In this document: piece by piece, positions 15,709 to 24,128 of the stretch
Layout: every line of letters starts with the position of its first letter
Numbering within the stretch: position 1 is the first letter of the stretch
NCBI GenBank assembly: GCA_026196105.1
Contig: JAPHRK010000073.1
Span: forward strand, 1 to 32,532
Source of the DNA: Rhodospirillales bacterium
Lineage (GTDB): Bacteria > Pseudomonadota > Alphaproteobacteria > Rhodospirillales > JAPHRK01
Length of the DNA stretch: 32,532 bases
Reading direction: 5' to 3'
Program-made: the position numbers and the translations under genes
The notes under the pieces: generated by a model
The model's database searches: none
The model's input: the letters and a program-made list of their open reading frames with translations, nothing else
What the model was told of the DNA's origin: nothing

Positions 15709-17082
15709 GTGGTTAATAAAGGGAGAGTAACGCTTTATACCCTGCCGATTATTAGTCTTTTAATCGCTTTTATTGATCCCCTTGGCAATGCCAATGCCTC
15801 CATCTCTCTGGCATTGACTGCCACGACCATTGGCTTTTGGGCCACCGGCGCCTTGCCAGAACACTTAACCGCTCTGCTTTTTATGTCCCTTGCTTCCTTG
15901 ATCGGTGTCGCTTCACCGCAGGTGGTGTTCTCTGGTTTTGAATCTGGCGCTTTTTGGATGGTTTTTGCCGGACTGTTTCTCGGTGCCGCAATCAGCCGGA
16001 GCGGTCTTGGTAAACGTATTTCTGGATGGCTCACAGGCATTTTTGGGGGCACCTATACAGGTCTCATCATCGGGATGAGTTTAACTGGTTTAGCCCTCTC
16101 CCTGATTATGCCCTCAGCTATGGGCCGGGTCATTTTACTCATTCCCATCGCTATGGCTATGGCTGATAGAGTCGGATATGAAAGCGGTACCCCTGCGCGC
16201 ACAGGTCTGGTTTTGGCGGCGGCATTCAGTACCTTTGTTCCCGCTTTCTCCATTTTACCTGCAAACGTACCAAACCTGATCCTCGCGGGGGCAGCAAGTT
16301 CCCAACATGGATTACAATTACATTATGCTGATTATCTCATTCTTCATTTCCCGGTCCTGGGACTTTTAAAGACCCTCGCCATTGCCATCATTATTCTTAT
16401 GGTGCTTAGAGGCCAGGCCCCTAAAGAAATTCAAGAGGAAGAAACAGGACCAACAGCTTTTTCTACAGATGAAAAAAAATTATCCCTCCTCTTGACCATA
16501 ACTCTCACCCTCTGGCTGACAGATTCAATTCACGGCATTAACTCGGCCTGGATCGGTCTTTTAGCTGGATTAATCTGTGCACTCCCCGGTGTCGCTCTGG
16601 TCACTATGGAAGATATGGAAAAGTTCAAATATGGCCCGCTGTTTTTCGTCGCTGCAGTGATTGGCCTTGGGGCTGTTATCGTTTCTAGTGGTTTAGCGGG
16701 TTATATTGGGCAAGTTTTCGCAGCCGTACTGCCCTTTTCACCAGATCAAGATTTTCTCAACCTCTTCACCATGGCGGTATCTTCTATGGGACTTGGTCTC
16801 TTAACCACCCAACCGGGTATCCCCGCTGTCATGACCCCCATGGCCCCGGAAATGGCGGCCGCAACCAATTTACCGATCCTTTCCATTGTTATGGCCCAGG
16901 TCTTAGGTTTTTCCACCGTCTTGTTCCCTTTCCAGGTTCCCCCCCTTTTCATTGCGGTAAAATTAGGCGGTGAATCCATGGCCACTGCCACCAAGGTATC
17001 CCTCATCCTGGCTCTAGCAACAGCTCTTATTTTATGGCCACTGGATTATCTCTGGTGGAGCTTACTCGGTTGGTTTTCTTAG
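15709..17082 (+). CDS. SLC13/DASS-family anion symporter-like permease
   Basis: This 457-residue integral membrane protein has two similar halves of hydrophobic helices. It fits the divalent-anion:sodium symporter family, which moves dicarboxylates, sulfate or related anions across the inner membrane. Helix-hairpin regions are visible at ILPANVPNLILAG and LTTQPGIPAVMTPMAPE, but the canonical SNT substrate/sodium motifs are not intact, so substrate class and ion coupling are open. The start is GTG at 15709 with GGGAG at about 7 bases. It converges on the GH88-marR operon with a 15-bp gap and might serve the same pathway; this is only a positional inference. Confidence 0.8.
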   Translation: MVNKGRVTLYTLPIISLLIAFIDPLGNANASISLALTATTIGFWATGALPEHLTALLFMSLASLIGVASPQVVFSGFESGAFWMVFAGLFLGAAISRSGLGKRISGWLTGIFGGTYTGLIIGMSLTGLALSLIMPSAMGRVILLIPIAMAMADRVGYESGTPARTGLVLAAAFSTFVPAFSILPANVPNLILAGAASSQHGLQLHYADYLILHFPVLGLLKTLAIAIIILMVLRGQAPKEIQEEETGPTAFSTDEKKLSLLLTITLTLWLTDSIHGINSAWIGLLAGLICALPGVALVTMEDMEKFKYGPLFFVAAVIGLGAVIVSSGLAGYIGQVFAAVLPFSPDQDFLNLFTMAVSSMGLGLLTTQPGIPAVMTPMAPEMAAATNLPILSIVMAQVLGFSTVLFPFQVPPLFIAVKLGGESMATATKVSLILALATALILWPLDYLWWSLLGWFS

Positions 17083-17097
17083 AAAGCACCCCTTCCC

Positions 17098-17538
17098 TTA
17101 ACTTCCCTTAGTCAGGCGGGTGAGTAAGTTTTTGAGAGTGGACAGCTCTTCATTTGTGAAATCTTGGCTCATTTTGTCTTCTGCAATACTTATCATACCG
17201 CTAATGCTATTGAACCAAGCAGCTCCCTCTTCTGATAAATGGTAACCAACCATACGACCATCCTGAGTCGAAGGTACTTGATTGATATATTCCTTTGCCT
17301 TCAAGGTCTTTAACGCCGTGGTCAAAATTGATTTTGCCACACCTAAGTTCTTACAAAGGGTCTGGTGGGATAAACCTGGGTTATTGTGAATAAGCTCTAA
17401 TGCACTATAGGATAAAGGTGTAATATCAACATGACGGTAGGCTTCTGAAAATTCCCTTTGGCCTCTTAAGAAAGCCCGACGAAGTAAATGTCCCAGTAAA
17501 TCATCTAACCGACCCGTCTTAAGTTTCATGATAGACAA
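17098..17538 (-). CDS. MarR-family transcriptional regulator
   Basis: This 146-residue protein has a winged helix-turn-helix. The recognition region is about residues 54-80 (GLSHQTLCKNLGVAKSILTTAL) and the wing is at QDGRMVGYHLSEEG (about 91-104), the MarR DxR...LTxxG pattern. Helices at both ends would form the dimer. MarR proteins usually repress by binding palindromes and release on binding small ligands. It follows the GH88 gene by 17 bp and is probably cotranscribed, so a ligand derived from GH88 substrates is a reasonable guess. A 35-bp palindrome upstream of the operon is the candidate operator. Confidence 0.88.
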   Translation of the reverse strand: MSIMKLKTGRLDDLLGHLLRRAFLRGQREFSEAYRHVDITPLSYSALELIHNNPGLSHQTLCKNLGVAKSILTTALKTLKAKEYINQVPSTQDGRMVGYHLSEEGAAWFNSISGMISIAEDKMSQDFTNEELSTLKNLLTRLTKGS

Positions 17539-17555
17539 ACCTTCATATTAAATCC

Positions 17556-18644
17556 TCAGCAAATTACTTTGCCTTCTTCCAGATAGGAAAGGGCCATGAT
17601 CATATAAGCCGTTCCCCATATCAACTCTGACTTATCTGCAAACCTTTTTGGGCGGTTAAAACAGCCATTAACCAGTCTCCCAGTTGGCTTGATATTCTCC
17701 GCCAGGGAACTAATCATTGGTTGGAGATGCTGGGTAAACTCAACAAAGTCATCTTTGTTTTCTGAAACAGCCATTCGAGCGAGCTGTTCAATAACGACGG
17801 CTGAAGCTGAGGTATCAAGCGGCCCTTTGGGGTCATCAAAATCCCACGGGGGTACACCTTCGCCAGATTTTTTAAGCCAATAACCAAAAACCTTTTGAGC
17901 CGCTTGACGATAGCGCTCTTCAGAGAATTCACCCCATCCTCGCAAAAACCCAGCAATGGCCCAAGCGTGGCCCCGGCTCCAACAACTATGATCACTTATC
18001 CCTAGAAGAGTAAACTCACGGAGAATTTTATCTTCATCCGGGGCATATTCGATAAATTCAATAGTCGAACCATCCTCACGGATGAAGTCCCTTAGGGTGA
18101 CATCCAAGTGGCGCATGGCGCCTGACTTGAAGATATCATCCCCCGTTTCTTGGTAAGCCCAGAAATCTAAACGGATATTAGGGTGGACATTATCGACAGC
18201 AACAATCCGGCGAGATGCCAAGGTCGTTGATTTTACCTGCACCTCATGACCAATCGGCATGGCGCCATTGTGGGGAATAGCCATTGAACGAACTGCATAT
18301 GCTGCAGCCAAAGCGAGGATGCGTAAGGCGGGCTCTCTTGTTTGGGCAAACAGGCGAGCAGCGGAATAATAAAAACGGTGCCCTCGGAATTGATCATCCT
18401 TTTCCAGCTTAGGCCGCAGCCACTCGGTTCTCTCACGGGCTTCTTCTATAAGCTCGGGCCTCCCTTCAAGAACGCCTTTTATACGAAGGCACTCAACATA
18501 ATGCCCCCCGCACCAATCCCCATCATCAACAGTTTCCCATACCCCCGTTTCTGGATCAGCATGATAAGGCCAAGCTTCTCCAACCTGAGAACGGGTTTCC
18601 TCAATCCGTAAAAGCAGGTTATTTAAAATTTTTGCATTTTCCAT
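17556..18644 (-). CDS. GH88-family unsaturated glucuronyl hydrolase
   Basis: This 362-residue cytoplasmic protein (no signal peptide) has an alpha/alpha-barrel pattern. Family landmarks are VDNVHP with Asp151, CWSRGHAWAIAGF at about 221-233, PPWDFDDP at about 265-272, LDTSASAVV at about 276-284, and ELIWGTAYMIMALSYLE near the C-terminus. GH88 enzymes remove the unsaturated uronic acid left by polysaccharide lyases from oligosaccharides, by vinyl-ether hydration. Substrates in the family include glycosaminoglycan, ulvan and gellan fragments. No lyase is present in the window, so the enzyme probably acts on imported disaccharides. AGAGGA precedes the ATG. It heads an operon with marR. Confidence 0.85.
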   Translation of the reverse strand: MENAKILNNLLLRIEETRSQVGEAWPYHADPETGVWETVDDGDWCGGHYVECLRIKGVLEGRPELIEEARERTEWLRPKLEKDDQFRGHRFYYSAARLFAQTREPALRILALAAAYAVRSMAIPHNGAMPIGHEVQVKSTTLASRRIVAVDNVHPNIRLDFWAYQETGDDIFKSGAMRHLDVTLRDFIREDGSTIEFIEYAPDEDKILREFTLLGISDHSCWSRGHAWAIAGFLRGWGEFSEERYRQAAQKVFGYWLKKSGEGVPPWDFDDPKGPLDTSASAVVIEQLARMAVSENKDDFVEFTQHLQPMISSLAENIKPTGRLVNGCFNRPKRFADKSELIWGTAYMIMALSYLEEGKVIC

Positions 18645-18698
18645 AACCCGTCCTCTTTAAGGTTCTCTAATTACTTAAACTCTTATAGAGACGACGGT

Positions 18699-18733
18699 AG
18701 ACAATATTGTTTATGTTGTAAACTATATTGTCT
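18699..18733. promoter_or_regulatory. 35-bp palindrome, candidate MarR operator
   Basis: The arms AGACAATAT (18699-18707) and ATATTGTCT (18725-18733) are perfectly complementary, as are inner arms GTTTA (18709-18713) and TAAAC (18719-18723). Only one pair between them mismatches, giving 14 of 15 paired positions around a 5-bp centre. It lies 55 bp upstream of the GH88 start. The symmetry is seen directly; binding by the operon's own MarR is inferred. Confidence 0.6.
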
Positions 18734-18784
18734 GAAGTATATTCTTAATGAGTAAAGCGGATAGAAAATGACACCGAGAAATAC

Positions 18785-18819
18785 AAAACCCCCGAAACCG
18801 ATATGGTTCCAGGGGTTTT
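18785..18819 (-). terminator. Intrinsic terminator of the tRNA-Arg transcript
   Basis: AAAACCCC (18785-18792) and GGGGTTTT (18812-18819) form an 8-bp stem extended by partial GAAACC/GGTTCC pairing. It lies just past the 3' end of the tRNA on the minus strand, with a T-run at the stem end. Confidence 0.7.
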
Positions 18820-18823
18820 AAAA

Positions 18824-18900
18824 TGGCGCGCCCGGAGAGACTCGAACTCCCAACCTTCTGATTCGTAGTCAGATGCTCTATCCAATTGAGCTACGGGCAC
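18824..18900 (-). tRNA. tRNA-Arg (anticodon ACG)
   Basis: The minus strand gives a full cloverleaf of 77 nt including an encoded CCA. The acceptor is GTGCCCG paired with CGGGCGC. The anticodon stem TCTGA/TCAGA encloses the loop CTACGAA, so the anticodon is ACG. The T-arm carries GTTCGAGTC. The A at the wobble position would be converted to inosine, reading CGU, CGC and CGA. The discriminator is G. A terminator follows immediately. Confidence 0.95.
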
Positions 18901-18915
18901 TTAAATTCAGCAAAA

Positions 18916-19149
18916 TCATATCCCCCAAAAGGGGCCATTTGCGAAGGCCCGGAACCTACGCAAATCTTCTGGTAAATGCAAGGAAGAAAAATGCTCTTTT
19001 TGATCTCGGTAAAAAAACACGGAAATCCGCTTGTCGGGCGCTACAGCATTGAGTAATATCCCTTTGAAGTTTAAGGGGGCGAACTGTTCTACTTGATAAT
19101 CAGTCATAAATTGTTCAATACTGATGGCTCGGTAGTACTTAATTAACAC
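18916..19149 (-). CDS. Small hypothetical protein upstream of tRNA-Arg
   Basis: A 77-residue frame opens at GTG 19149 with a GGACGAG-like weak ribosome-binding site. Another possible start is ATG at 19107, which has none. The sequence is not recognised. It is mixed in composition and looks foldable, with alternating hydrophobic residues (APLNFKGILLNAV, RISVFFYRD) and ends FANGPFWGI. It ends 15 bp before the tRNA on the same strand, so the tRNA promoter would lie inside it or the two share a transcript. A chance ORF cannot be excluded. Confidence 0.4.
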   Translation of the reverse strand: MLIKYYRAISIEQFMTDYQVEQFAPLNFKGILLNAVAPDKRISVFFYRDQKEHFSSLHLPEDLRRFRAFANGPFWGI

Positions 19150-19290
19150 TACTCGTCCAATATCGCTAAGCTATTGAGTGCTTAGCAAAATTGAATTGGC
19201 ATATTTGCTTAGTATTTTTAAGCATGACTGCTTGGGGCAAGGAAGCTCGGAAAATTTCATTCCGGGATAGGCGCAGGGTAAAAGGGCGTA

Positions 19291-20442
19291 ATGGTTTTTT
19301 TAAAATCTCGTACAATCTTATTTGGTACAGCTTTACTGCTGTCCGGCTGTTCTTTCACATCGGACGCCCTATGGCCGTCCCTTTCTGGTGATGAACCTGA
19401 GAGCCCGGCGACGGCACAAGCCGCTGATTCTCAAAAGGCAGCTGCACCAGCACCTGGAACAAATACTATGGCCAATGCGGGACAACCCGCCCTTGGCACA
19501 ACCAATTTTGAACCCGTTAAAGTCACACCGGGGGCCCCGACAGGCACCTTTGTTGGCGAAAAAGTGGTTCAACTCCGCAACGAGCTCCAGATTTTGCAAA
19601 GGAATATTCAAACCCATAATGGGGAATTGCAAGGGGCTCGAGTTAAAACCATTCAAGATTCTCAACGATACCATGGAACGGTCGCAGCGATTAACGCGCG
19701 CCTCCAGGTAGGGACCACACCGGGCAACCCAATTTTGGTTCAACAGTTCTCAAACGCTCAAAGTGAACTTGAGCGCATCAGTGCTGATGTCACCATGATG
19801 AATACTTTAGCCAACCGGGTCGCTGAAGATTCAACCATGTCGGCATATTTACAAGAATCCACCCAGGCAGCCTTTGGCTTATCCGGTGCTGTGGATGAAG
19901 ACCACGCTCAGCTCGAAATACTCCAAGACGAAGTACGTCGCACCGTCGTAATGATTGAACGCCTGCTCAAAGAAGTCAGTGAAGACGTTCGTCGTCAAAC
20001 TACTTATCTTTCCACCGAACGCTCAAACCTCAACACATTGTTGGCGGGTGTTAAAACCGGTGAAATTTATGGCCAAAGCCTTGTCAACCGGACCTTCCGT
20101 ACAGAACAGCCTGTTGCTGCGTCTACCGGGTCTTTGGCAAGCCATCGCCCCTTAGTGGTAATTCGCTTTGATCGGGCTAATGTGAATTACCAACAGCCTC
20201 TTTATAATGCGGTTAGTCGGGTTCTTGACCGTCGTAAAAACGCTGCTTTTGAGCTGGTTGCTGTGACCCCAAATGTTGGTGGTCCTGCTGCTGTTGCTGT
20301 CAATTCAGGTAAAACTCGTCGCTCAGCTGAACAAGTCCTACGCAGCCTGACAGATATGGGCCTTCCTTCAAGCCGGATTGCCATGTCTGCGCGCACAAGT
20401 TCAAAAGCTCAAACAAACGAAGTACATCTTTATCTTCGTTAA
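19291..20442 (+). CDS. Lipoprotein with coiled coil and OmpA-like C-terminal domain
   Basis: This 383-residue protein has the lipobox LLLSGC with lipidation at Cys20. A Pro/Ala-rich spacer at about 35-85 is followed by a long helical, probably coiled-coil region (about 90-250). A C-terminal domain at about 283-383 has the OmpA-like layout: LVVIRFDRANVNYQQPLYNAVSRVLDR, then a late RSAEQVLRSLTDMGLPSSRI followed by VHLYLR. OmpA-like domains bind peptidoglycan, so the protein probably links the outer membrane to the wall. The key TD/R residues of canonical OmpA_C look degenerate. AAGGG precedes the ATG. A strong terminator follows. Confidence 0.8.
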   Translation: MVFLKSRTILFGTALLLSGCSFTSDALWPSLSGDEPESPATAQAADSQKAAAPAPGTNTMANAGQPALGTTNFEPVKVTPGAPTGTFVGEKVVQLRNELQILQRNIQTHNGELQGARVKTIQDSQRYHGTVAAINARLQVGTTPGNPILVQQFSNAQSELERISADVTMMNTLANRVAEDSTMSAYLQESTQAAFGLSGAVDEDHAQLEILQDEVRRTVVMIERLLKEVSEDVRRQTTYLSTERSNLNTLLAGVKTGEIYGQSLVNRTFRTEQPVAASTGSLASHRPLVVIRFDRANVNYQQPLYNAVSRVLDRRKNAAFELVAVTPNVGGPAAVAVNSGKTRRSAEQVLRSLTDMGLPSSRIAMSARTSSKAQTNEVHLYLR

Positions 20443-20463
20443 TTTGACAAACATGTTTAAAGC

Positions 20464-20495
20464 AAACCGGCGTCTTTTCACGCCGGTTTCTTTTT
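20464..20495 (+). terminator. Intrinsic terminator of the OmpA-like lipoprotein gene
   Basis: AAACCGGCGT (20464-20473), loop CTTTTC, ACGCCGGTTT (20480-20489) form a perfect 10-bp stem followed by CTTTTT. Confidence 0.88.
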
Positions 20496-20528
20496 GGGTT
20501 CATAAGTAAGTAGAAGAAGAAGTTTGCC

Positions 20529-21038
20529 ATGGAAGTCGTTGATCCAACTGCAAAAGCCCTTTCCGTCACTTGGCAAGAGGTTCACCGTGATACCCGCGAA
20601 CTGGCCCGTCGCCTGATGAAGCTAGGCCCTTGGCATGGTATGATCGCCATTACCCGTGGCGGCCTCGTTCCCGCCGCAATTCTTGCTCGTGAACTTAATA
20701 TCCGCCTCATCGATACCCTTTGTGTCAGCAGCTATACCAGCACCGATGGTGCTGAAACGGGCCAAGGGGAACTTAGCGTCCTTAAACCTGTCATTGCTGC
20801 TTCAGAGGACAACGAGGGAGAAGGATGGTTGGTAATTGACGATTTGGTTGATACAGGTGCTACGGCCAAAAAAGCCCGTGAAATGCTCCCCAAAGCCCAT
20901 ATTGCAACGATCTATGCCAAACCAAAAGGCCGCCCTTTAGCCGATACAGTCATTGGTGAAGTACCTCAAGACGTCTGGATTTACTTCCCCTGGGACACTG
21001 AACCCCAATTCATTCGCCCCATTTCTGAGATAGAATAA
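20529..21038 (+). CDS. gpt: Xanthine (xanthine-guanine) phosphoribosyltransferase
   Basis: This 169-residue protein contains the PRPP-binding signature LVIDDLVDTGAT at about residues 101-112. It also has the early ITRGGLVPAAILARELNIR segment and a C-terminal WIYFPWDTEP, both typical of Gpt. The enzyme salvages xanthine and guanine to XMP and GMP using PRPP, in the cytoplasm or at the membrane face. Its length matches the family (about 150-170). It begins 34 bp after the upstream terminator, so it needs its own promoter. The residue GEVPQDVW replaces the usual hydrophobic contact loop without affecting the call. Confidence 0.9.
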   Translation: MEVVDPTAKALSVTWQEVHRDTRELARRLMKLGPWHGMIAITRGGLVPAAILARELNIRLIDTLCVSSYTSTDGAETGQGELSVLKPVIAASEDNEGEGWLVIDDLVDTGATAKKAREMLPKAHIATIYAKPKGRPLADTVIGEVPQDVWIYFPWDTEPQFIRPISEIE

Positions 21039-21199
21039 CTGTAATCATCGACTATTTGCGTTTATTTTATTATCGTCATTCTCGTAAAAAGCGGGAAAGC
21101 AGAATAATAAATTCCTATATTTTCCACTTACCTTGGGTGCCCGATCTAGATTGGGCATAACGAGTGAATTTTGTCACTAACTGAGTCGGGAGAAAGTTC

Positions 21200-22303
21200 A
21201 TGGGACGTTTAATTTTAATCACGTTATTTTTGCTAGGCACCCCATCCTGTGCGGGAGCAGTTGATCCGGCAAAGCTTGAAGAACTTACTCTCCCGCCTAA
21301 TTTTTCCATTGAAATTTATGCCCATGTCCCCGGCGCACGGTCCTTGGTGGTGGTACCTGAATTAGAGGCAGTTATTGTCGCTACCCGTGGGAATCGCGTG
21401 TATGCAGTGCAAGATAAAGGGCTTAAAGGAAAGCCTGAAACAGTATCTGTGCTGGCAGCTGGTCTTAAAGTGCCCAACGGTATTGCTTGGAAAAACGGGC
21501 ATCTTTATATCGCAGAACAACACCAAATTAGCCGTTACCCAATTCTAAAAAATGCCAAACTTAAAATTGGCAAAAGCCAAGCCCTGGTCACTGACCTTCC
21601 CGATGATTCATGGCATGGCTGGCGATATGCTGCCTTTGGCCCCGATGGAAAGCTCTATGTGGCAATCGGCGCACCTTGTAATGTCTGCCGGGTTAAAGGC
21701 AAGGAAGCAACCATTATTCAGGTCGATCCTGTATCTGGCGAGAACAAAATATATGCTCACGGTGTTCGAAACTCTGTTGGCTTGGCCTTTCACCCGGTTA
21801 CAGGAAAGCTTTATTTTACAGATAACGGCTCCGATGGCCTCGGCGATGATATTCCCCCAGATGAATTAAACATCGCATCAAAGCTTGGGCAACATTTTGG
21901 TTTTCCCTGGTTTGGCGGAGGTTCAACACCAACAGATGAATTTCCTGACAAAACACCTCCTATGAAAACAATCCCTCCTGTTGTCGCTTTTCAAGCTCAT
22001 ACCGCTTCTTTGGGCATCCATTTCTACCAAGGCAAACAATTCCCAAAAACCTACTATGGCAGTGCCTTCGTAGCCCAGCATGGTTCATGGAATCGTTCCA
22101 TCCCAACGGGTTACAGAATCATGCACCTAAAGATGGACTCTCAAGGCAATGTCCTTAACAAAGAAATCTTTGCTCAAGGATGGCTACAGAAAAACGGGAA
22201 GTGGGGCCGCCCGGTTGATATTAAACAACTCCCCGACAGTTCCCTTTTAATTAGCGATGATTACGCGGGAGTCATTTATCGGATTAGTTATAAGACGCCT
22301 TAA
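21200..22303 (+). CDS. Periplasmic PQQ-type sugar/sorbosone dehydrogenase-like beta-propeller
   Basis: This 367-residue protein has a signal peptide (about 1-20, LLGTPSCAGA-V). A six-bladed propeller follows, with conserved blade motifs YAHGVRNSVGLAFHPVTGKLYFTDNG and a late FVAQHGSWNRS...GYRI. The pattern matches soluble quinoprotein glucose dehydrogenase and sorbosone dehydrogenase relatives (YliI class). Such proteins oxidise sugars or related alcohols with PQQ, but many relatives have unproven cofactor use, and no pqq genes are in the window. GGGAG precedes the ATG. It converges on panC with a 4-bp stop overlap (TTAA, 22300-22303). Confidence 0.85.
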   Translation: MGRLILITLFLLGTPSCAGAVDPAKLEELTLPPNFSIEIYAHVPGARSLVVVPELEAVIVATRGNRVYAVQDKGLKGKPETVSVLAAGLKVPNGIAWKNGHLYIAEQHQISRYPILKNAKLKIGKSQALVTDLPDDSWHGWRYAAFGPDGKLYVAIGAPCNVCRVKGKEATIIQVDPVSGENKIYAHGVRNSVGLAFHPVTGKLYFTDNGSDGLGDDIPPDELNIASKLGQHFGFPWFGGGSTPTDEFPDKTPPMKTIPPVVAFQAHTASLGIHFYQGKQFPKTYYGSAFVAQHGSWNRSIPTGYRIMHLKMDSQGNVLNKEIFAQGWLQKNGKWGRPVDIKQLPDSSLLISDDYAGVIYRISYKTP

Positions 22304-23154
22304 ACCTCAACATTATCAATAAGCCGTGGTTTACCGAGCCATGCTGCTGCCAAAACACGAGCAGGTCGGCTCGCGTCATAAACGGGTTTAAGGTTTTCAG
22401 AATCCCGAATCTCTAGATAATCCAATTGCTTAAACCCAGCTTTCTCAAGCTCTACTTTAGCCCACTGAATCAGCTCAGGAGCCCGTTCACCTTGACGAAA
22501 TTTATCAGCAACGGCTGAGATCGTTTGGTAGAGAACCGGAGCGGCTTTACGTTCTTCAGGGGTCAGGTAGGTGTTCCGTGATGACATGGCAAGCCCGTCT
22601 TCTTCACGACCTGTTGGCGCTCCTTCAATTCTTACGGGGATATCTAAATCTTTAACCATACGGCGGATAACCATCAATTGTTGATAGTCTTTTTCCCCAA
22701 AAATCGCCACGTCTGGCATAGCTTGCAGCAATAACTTAGTGACGACGGTTGCCACGCCATTAAAAAATCCAGGGCGGTATTCGCCTTCAAGAATATCCCC
22801 TAATCCCGGAACAGACACTTTGGTCACCCCACCATCTGGGTACATTTCATTGACTGAGGGGGCAAAAAGCAAATCGACACCGTCTTCATCCATTAACTGA
22901 GCATCGCGCTCTTCACTGCGGGGATAAACGGCGTAATCTTCGTTTGGGCCAAACTGTTTTGGATTAACGAAAATACTCGCTGTGGTACGATCCGCAATTT
23001 CCTGGGAGCGCTGAAACAGTGACATATGGCCATCGTGCAAAAACCCCATAGTGGGAACAAAGCCAACGGTTTCACCATTTCGACGCCATCTGTTCACATG
23101 TTCGCGAAATTCAGCAACGGTGCGGACAATCGTTAGGTTTTTATATTTTGTCAT
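22300..23154 (-). CDS. panC: Pantothenate synthetase (pantoate-beta-alanine ligase)
   Basis: This 284-residue protein carries the nucleotidyltransferase HIGH-type motif in FVPTMGFLHDGHMSLF (about 33-48), FVNPKQFGPNEDYAVYPR, VATVVTKLL and the late MSSRNTYL. The length is normal for PanC. It joins pantoate and beta-alanine with ATP to give pantothenate, the last step before coenzyme A synthesis. It starts 1 bp after the panB stop, so the two are an operon and probably translationally coupled. The stop overlaps that of the convergent dehydrogenase gene by 4 bp. Confidence 0.96.
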   Translation of the reverse strand: MTKYKNLTIVRTVAEFREHVNRWRRNGETVGFVPTMGFLHDGHMSLFQRSQEIADRTTASIFVNPKQFGPNEDYAVYPRSEERDAQLMDEDGVDLLFAPSVNEMYPDGGVTKVSVPGLGDILEGEYRPGFFNGVATVVTKLLLQAMPDVAIFGEKDYQQLMVIRRMVKDLDIPVRIEGAPTGREEDGLAMSSRNTYLTPEERKAAPVLYQTISAVADKFRQGERAPELIQWAKVELEKAGFKQLDYLEIRDSENLKPVYDASRPARVLAAAWLGKPRLIDNVEV

Positions 23155-23155
23155 A

Positions 23156-23980
23156 TTATTTTTTCACCACTCCAAAACAATGCTCATCGCTTGGGAATTT
23201 ACGTGCACGCACTTCATCAGCATACTGACCTGCCGCTTTACTGGCTGCATCAGACAAATCGGCATAACGTTTGACAAACTTAGGTGTGAAATCATTAAAC
23301 AACCCAAGGACGTCTTCACTTACCAATATTTGTCCGTCACAGGCGGGAGAAGCGCCAATTCCAATGGTTGGGATGGGAATAGATTCGGTAACACTTTTTG
23401 CTAAAGGTTCAACAGTTCCCTCAATAACAACGGCCCATGCACCCGCATGGGTCACGGCCCAGGCATCATCCATTATTTCGTGAGCTTCTTCTTCCGTTCG
23501 ACCGTGGGAGCGGAAACCACCGGCCGTATTCACTGATTGGGGCATGAGACCAATATGAGCCAAGACAGGGATACCTCGATCAGAGAGAAACCGGATGGTT
23601 TCTGCCATGACGGCGCCGCCTTCGAGTTTAACTCCGGCACAACCTGTTTCCTTCATAACCCGCGAGGCATTCCGAAAAGCAATTTGAGGAGATTCTTCGT
23701 AGGACCCAAAAGGCATATCAACGATGACACAGGTATTTCCTGCACCACGCATAACGGCTTTCCCATGATTAATCATCATATCTAACGTGACACCTAAGGT
23801 ACTATCCATACCGTAAAGGACCATGCCGACAGAATCACCGACGAGCATAAAATCTAGATGGGGAGCTAAACTTTGGGCCATGGGCATCGTGTAAGCTGTT
23901 AAGCTCACAATAGGAACGCCGCCCTTACGGGCCATCAATTGGGGGATTGTTAGACCTTTAATCGCGACTGGAGAGCTCAA
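23156..23980 (-). CDS. panB: Ketopantoate hydroxymethyltransferase
   Basis: PanB converts alpha-ketoisovalerate to ketopantoate using methylene-tetrahydrofolate. Family signatures are [48 protein letters not shown] and [22 protein letters not shown] longer frame reaches ATG 24028, but that start has no ribosome-binding site. The TTG at 23978-23980 has AGAGGA six bases upstream and gives an N-terminus ([20 protein letters not shown]) that fits typical PanB lengths better; I therefore use it (274 residues). The gene is immediately upstream of panC. Confidence 0.93.
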   Translation of the reverse strand: MSSPVAIKGLTIPQLMARKGGVPIVSLTAYTMPMAQSLAPHLDFMLVGDSVGMVLYGMDSTLGVTLDMMINHGKAVMRGAGNTCVIVDMPFGSYEESPQIAFRNASRVMKETGCAGVKLEGGAVMAETIRFLSDRGIPVLAHIGLMPQSVNTAGGFRSHGRTEEEAHEIMDDAWAVTHAGAWAVVIEGTVEPLAKSVTESIPIPTIGIGASPACDGQILVSEDVLGLFNDFTPKFVKRYADLSDAASKAAGQYADEVRARKFPSDEHCFGVVKK

Positions 23981-24128
23981 AGCAATTCCTCTCGGTTTTT
24001 CAAAGCTGCTTACTTTATGGCCTGTCATCCAAATAAAGGCAATAAGGAGAAGTTTGGAAAATTTGCTGCTTGCACCTTAGCCCCAAGTCAGAGGACAATG
24101 AAGAAATTATATTTTGGGAGTTTTGTTG

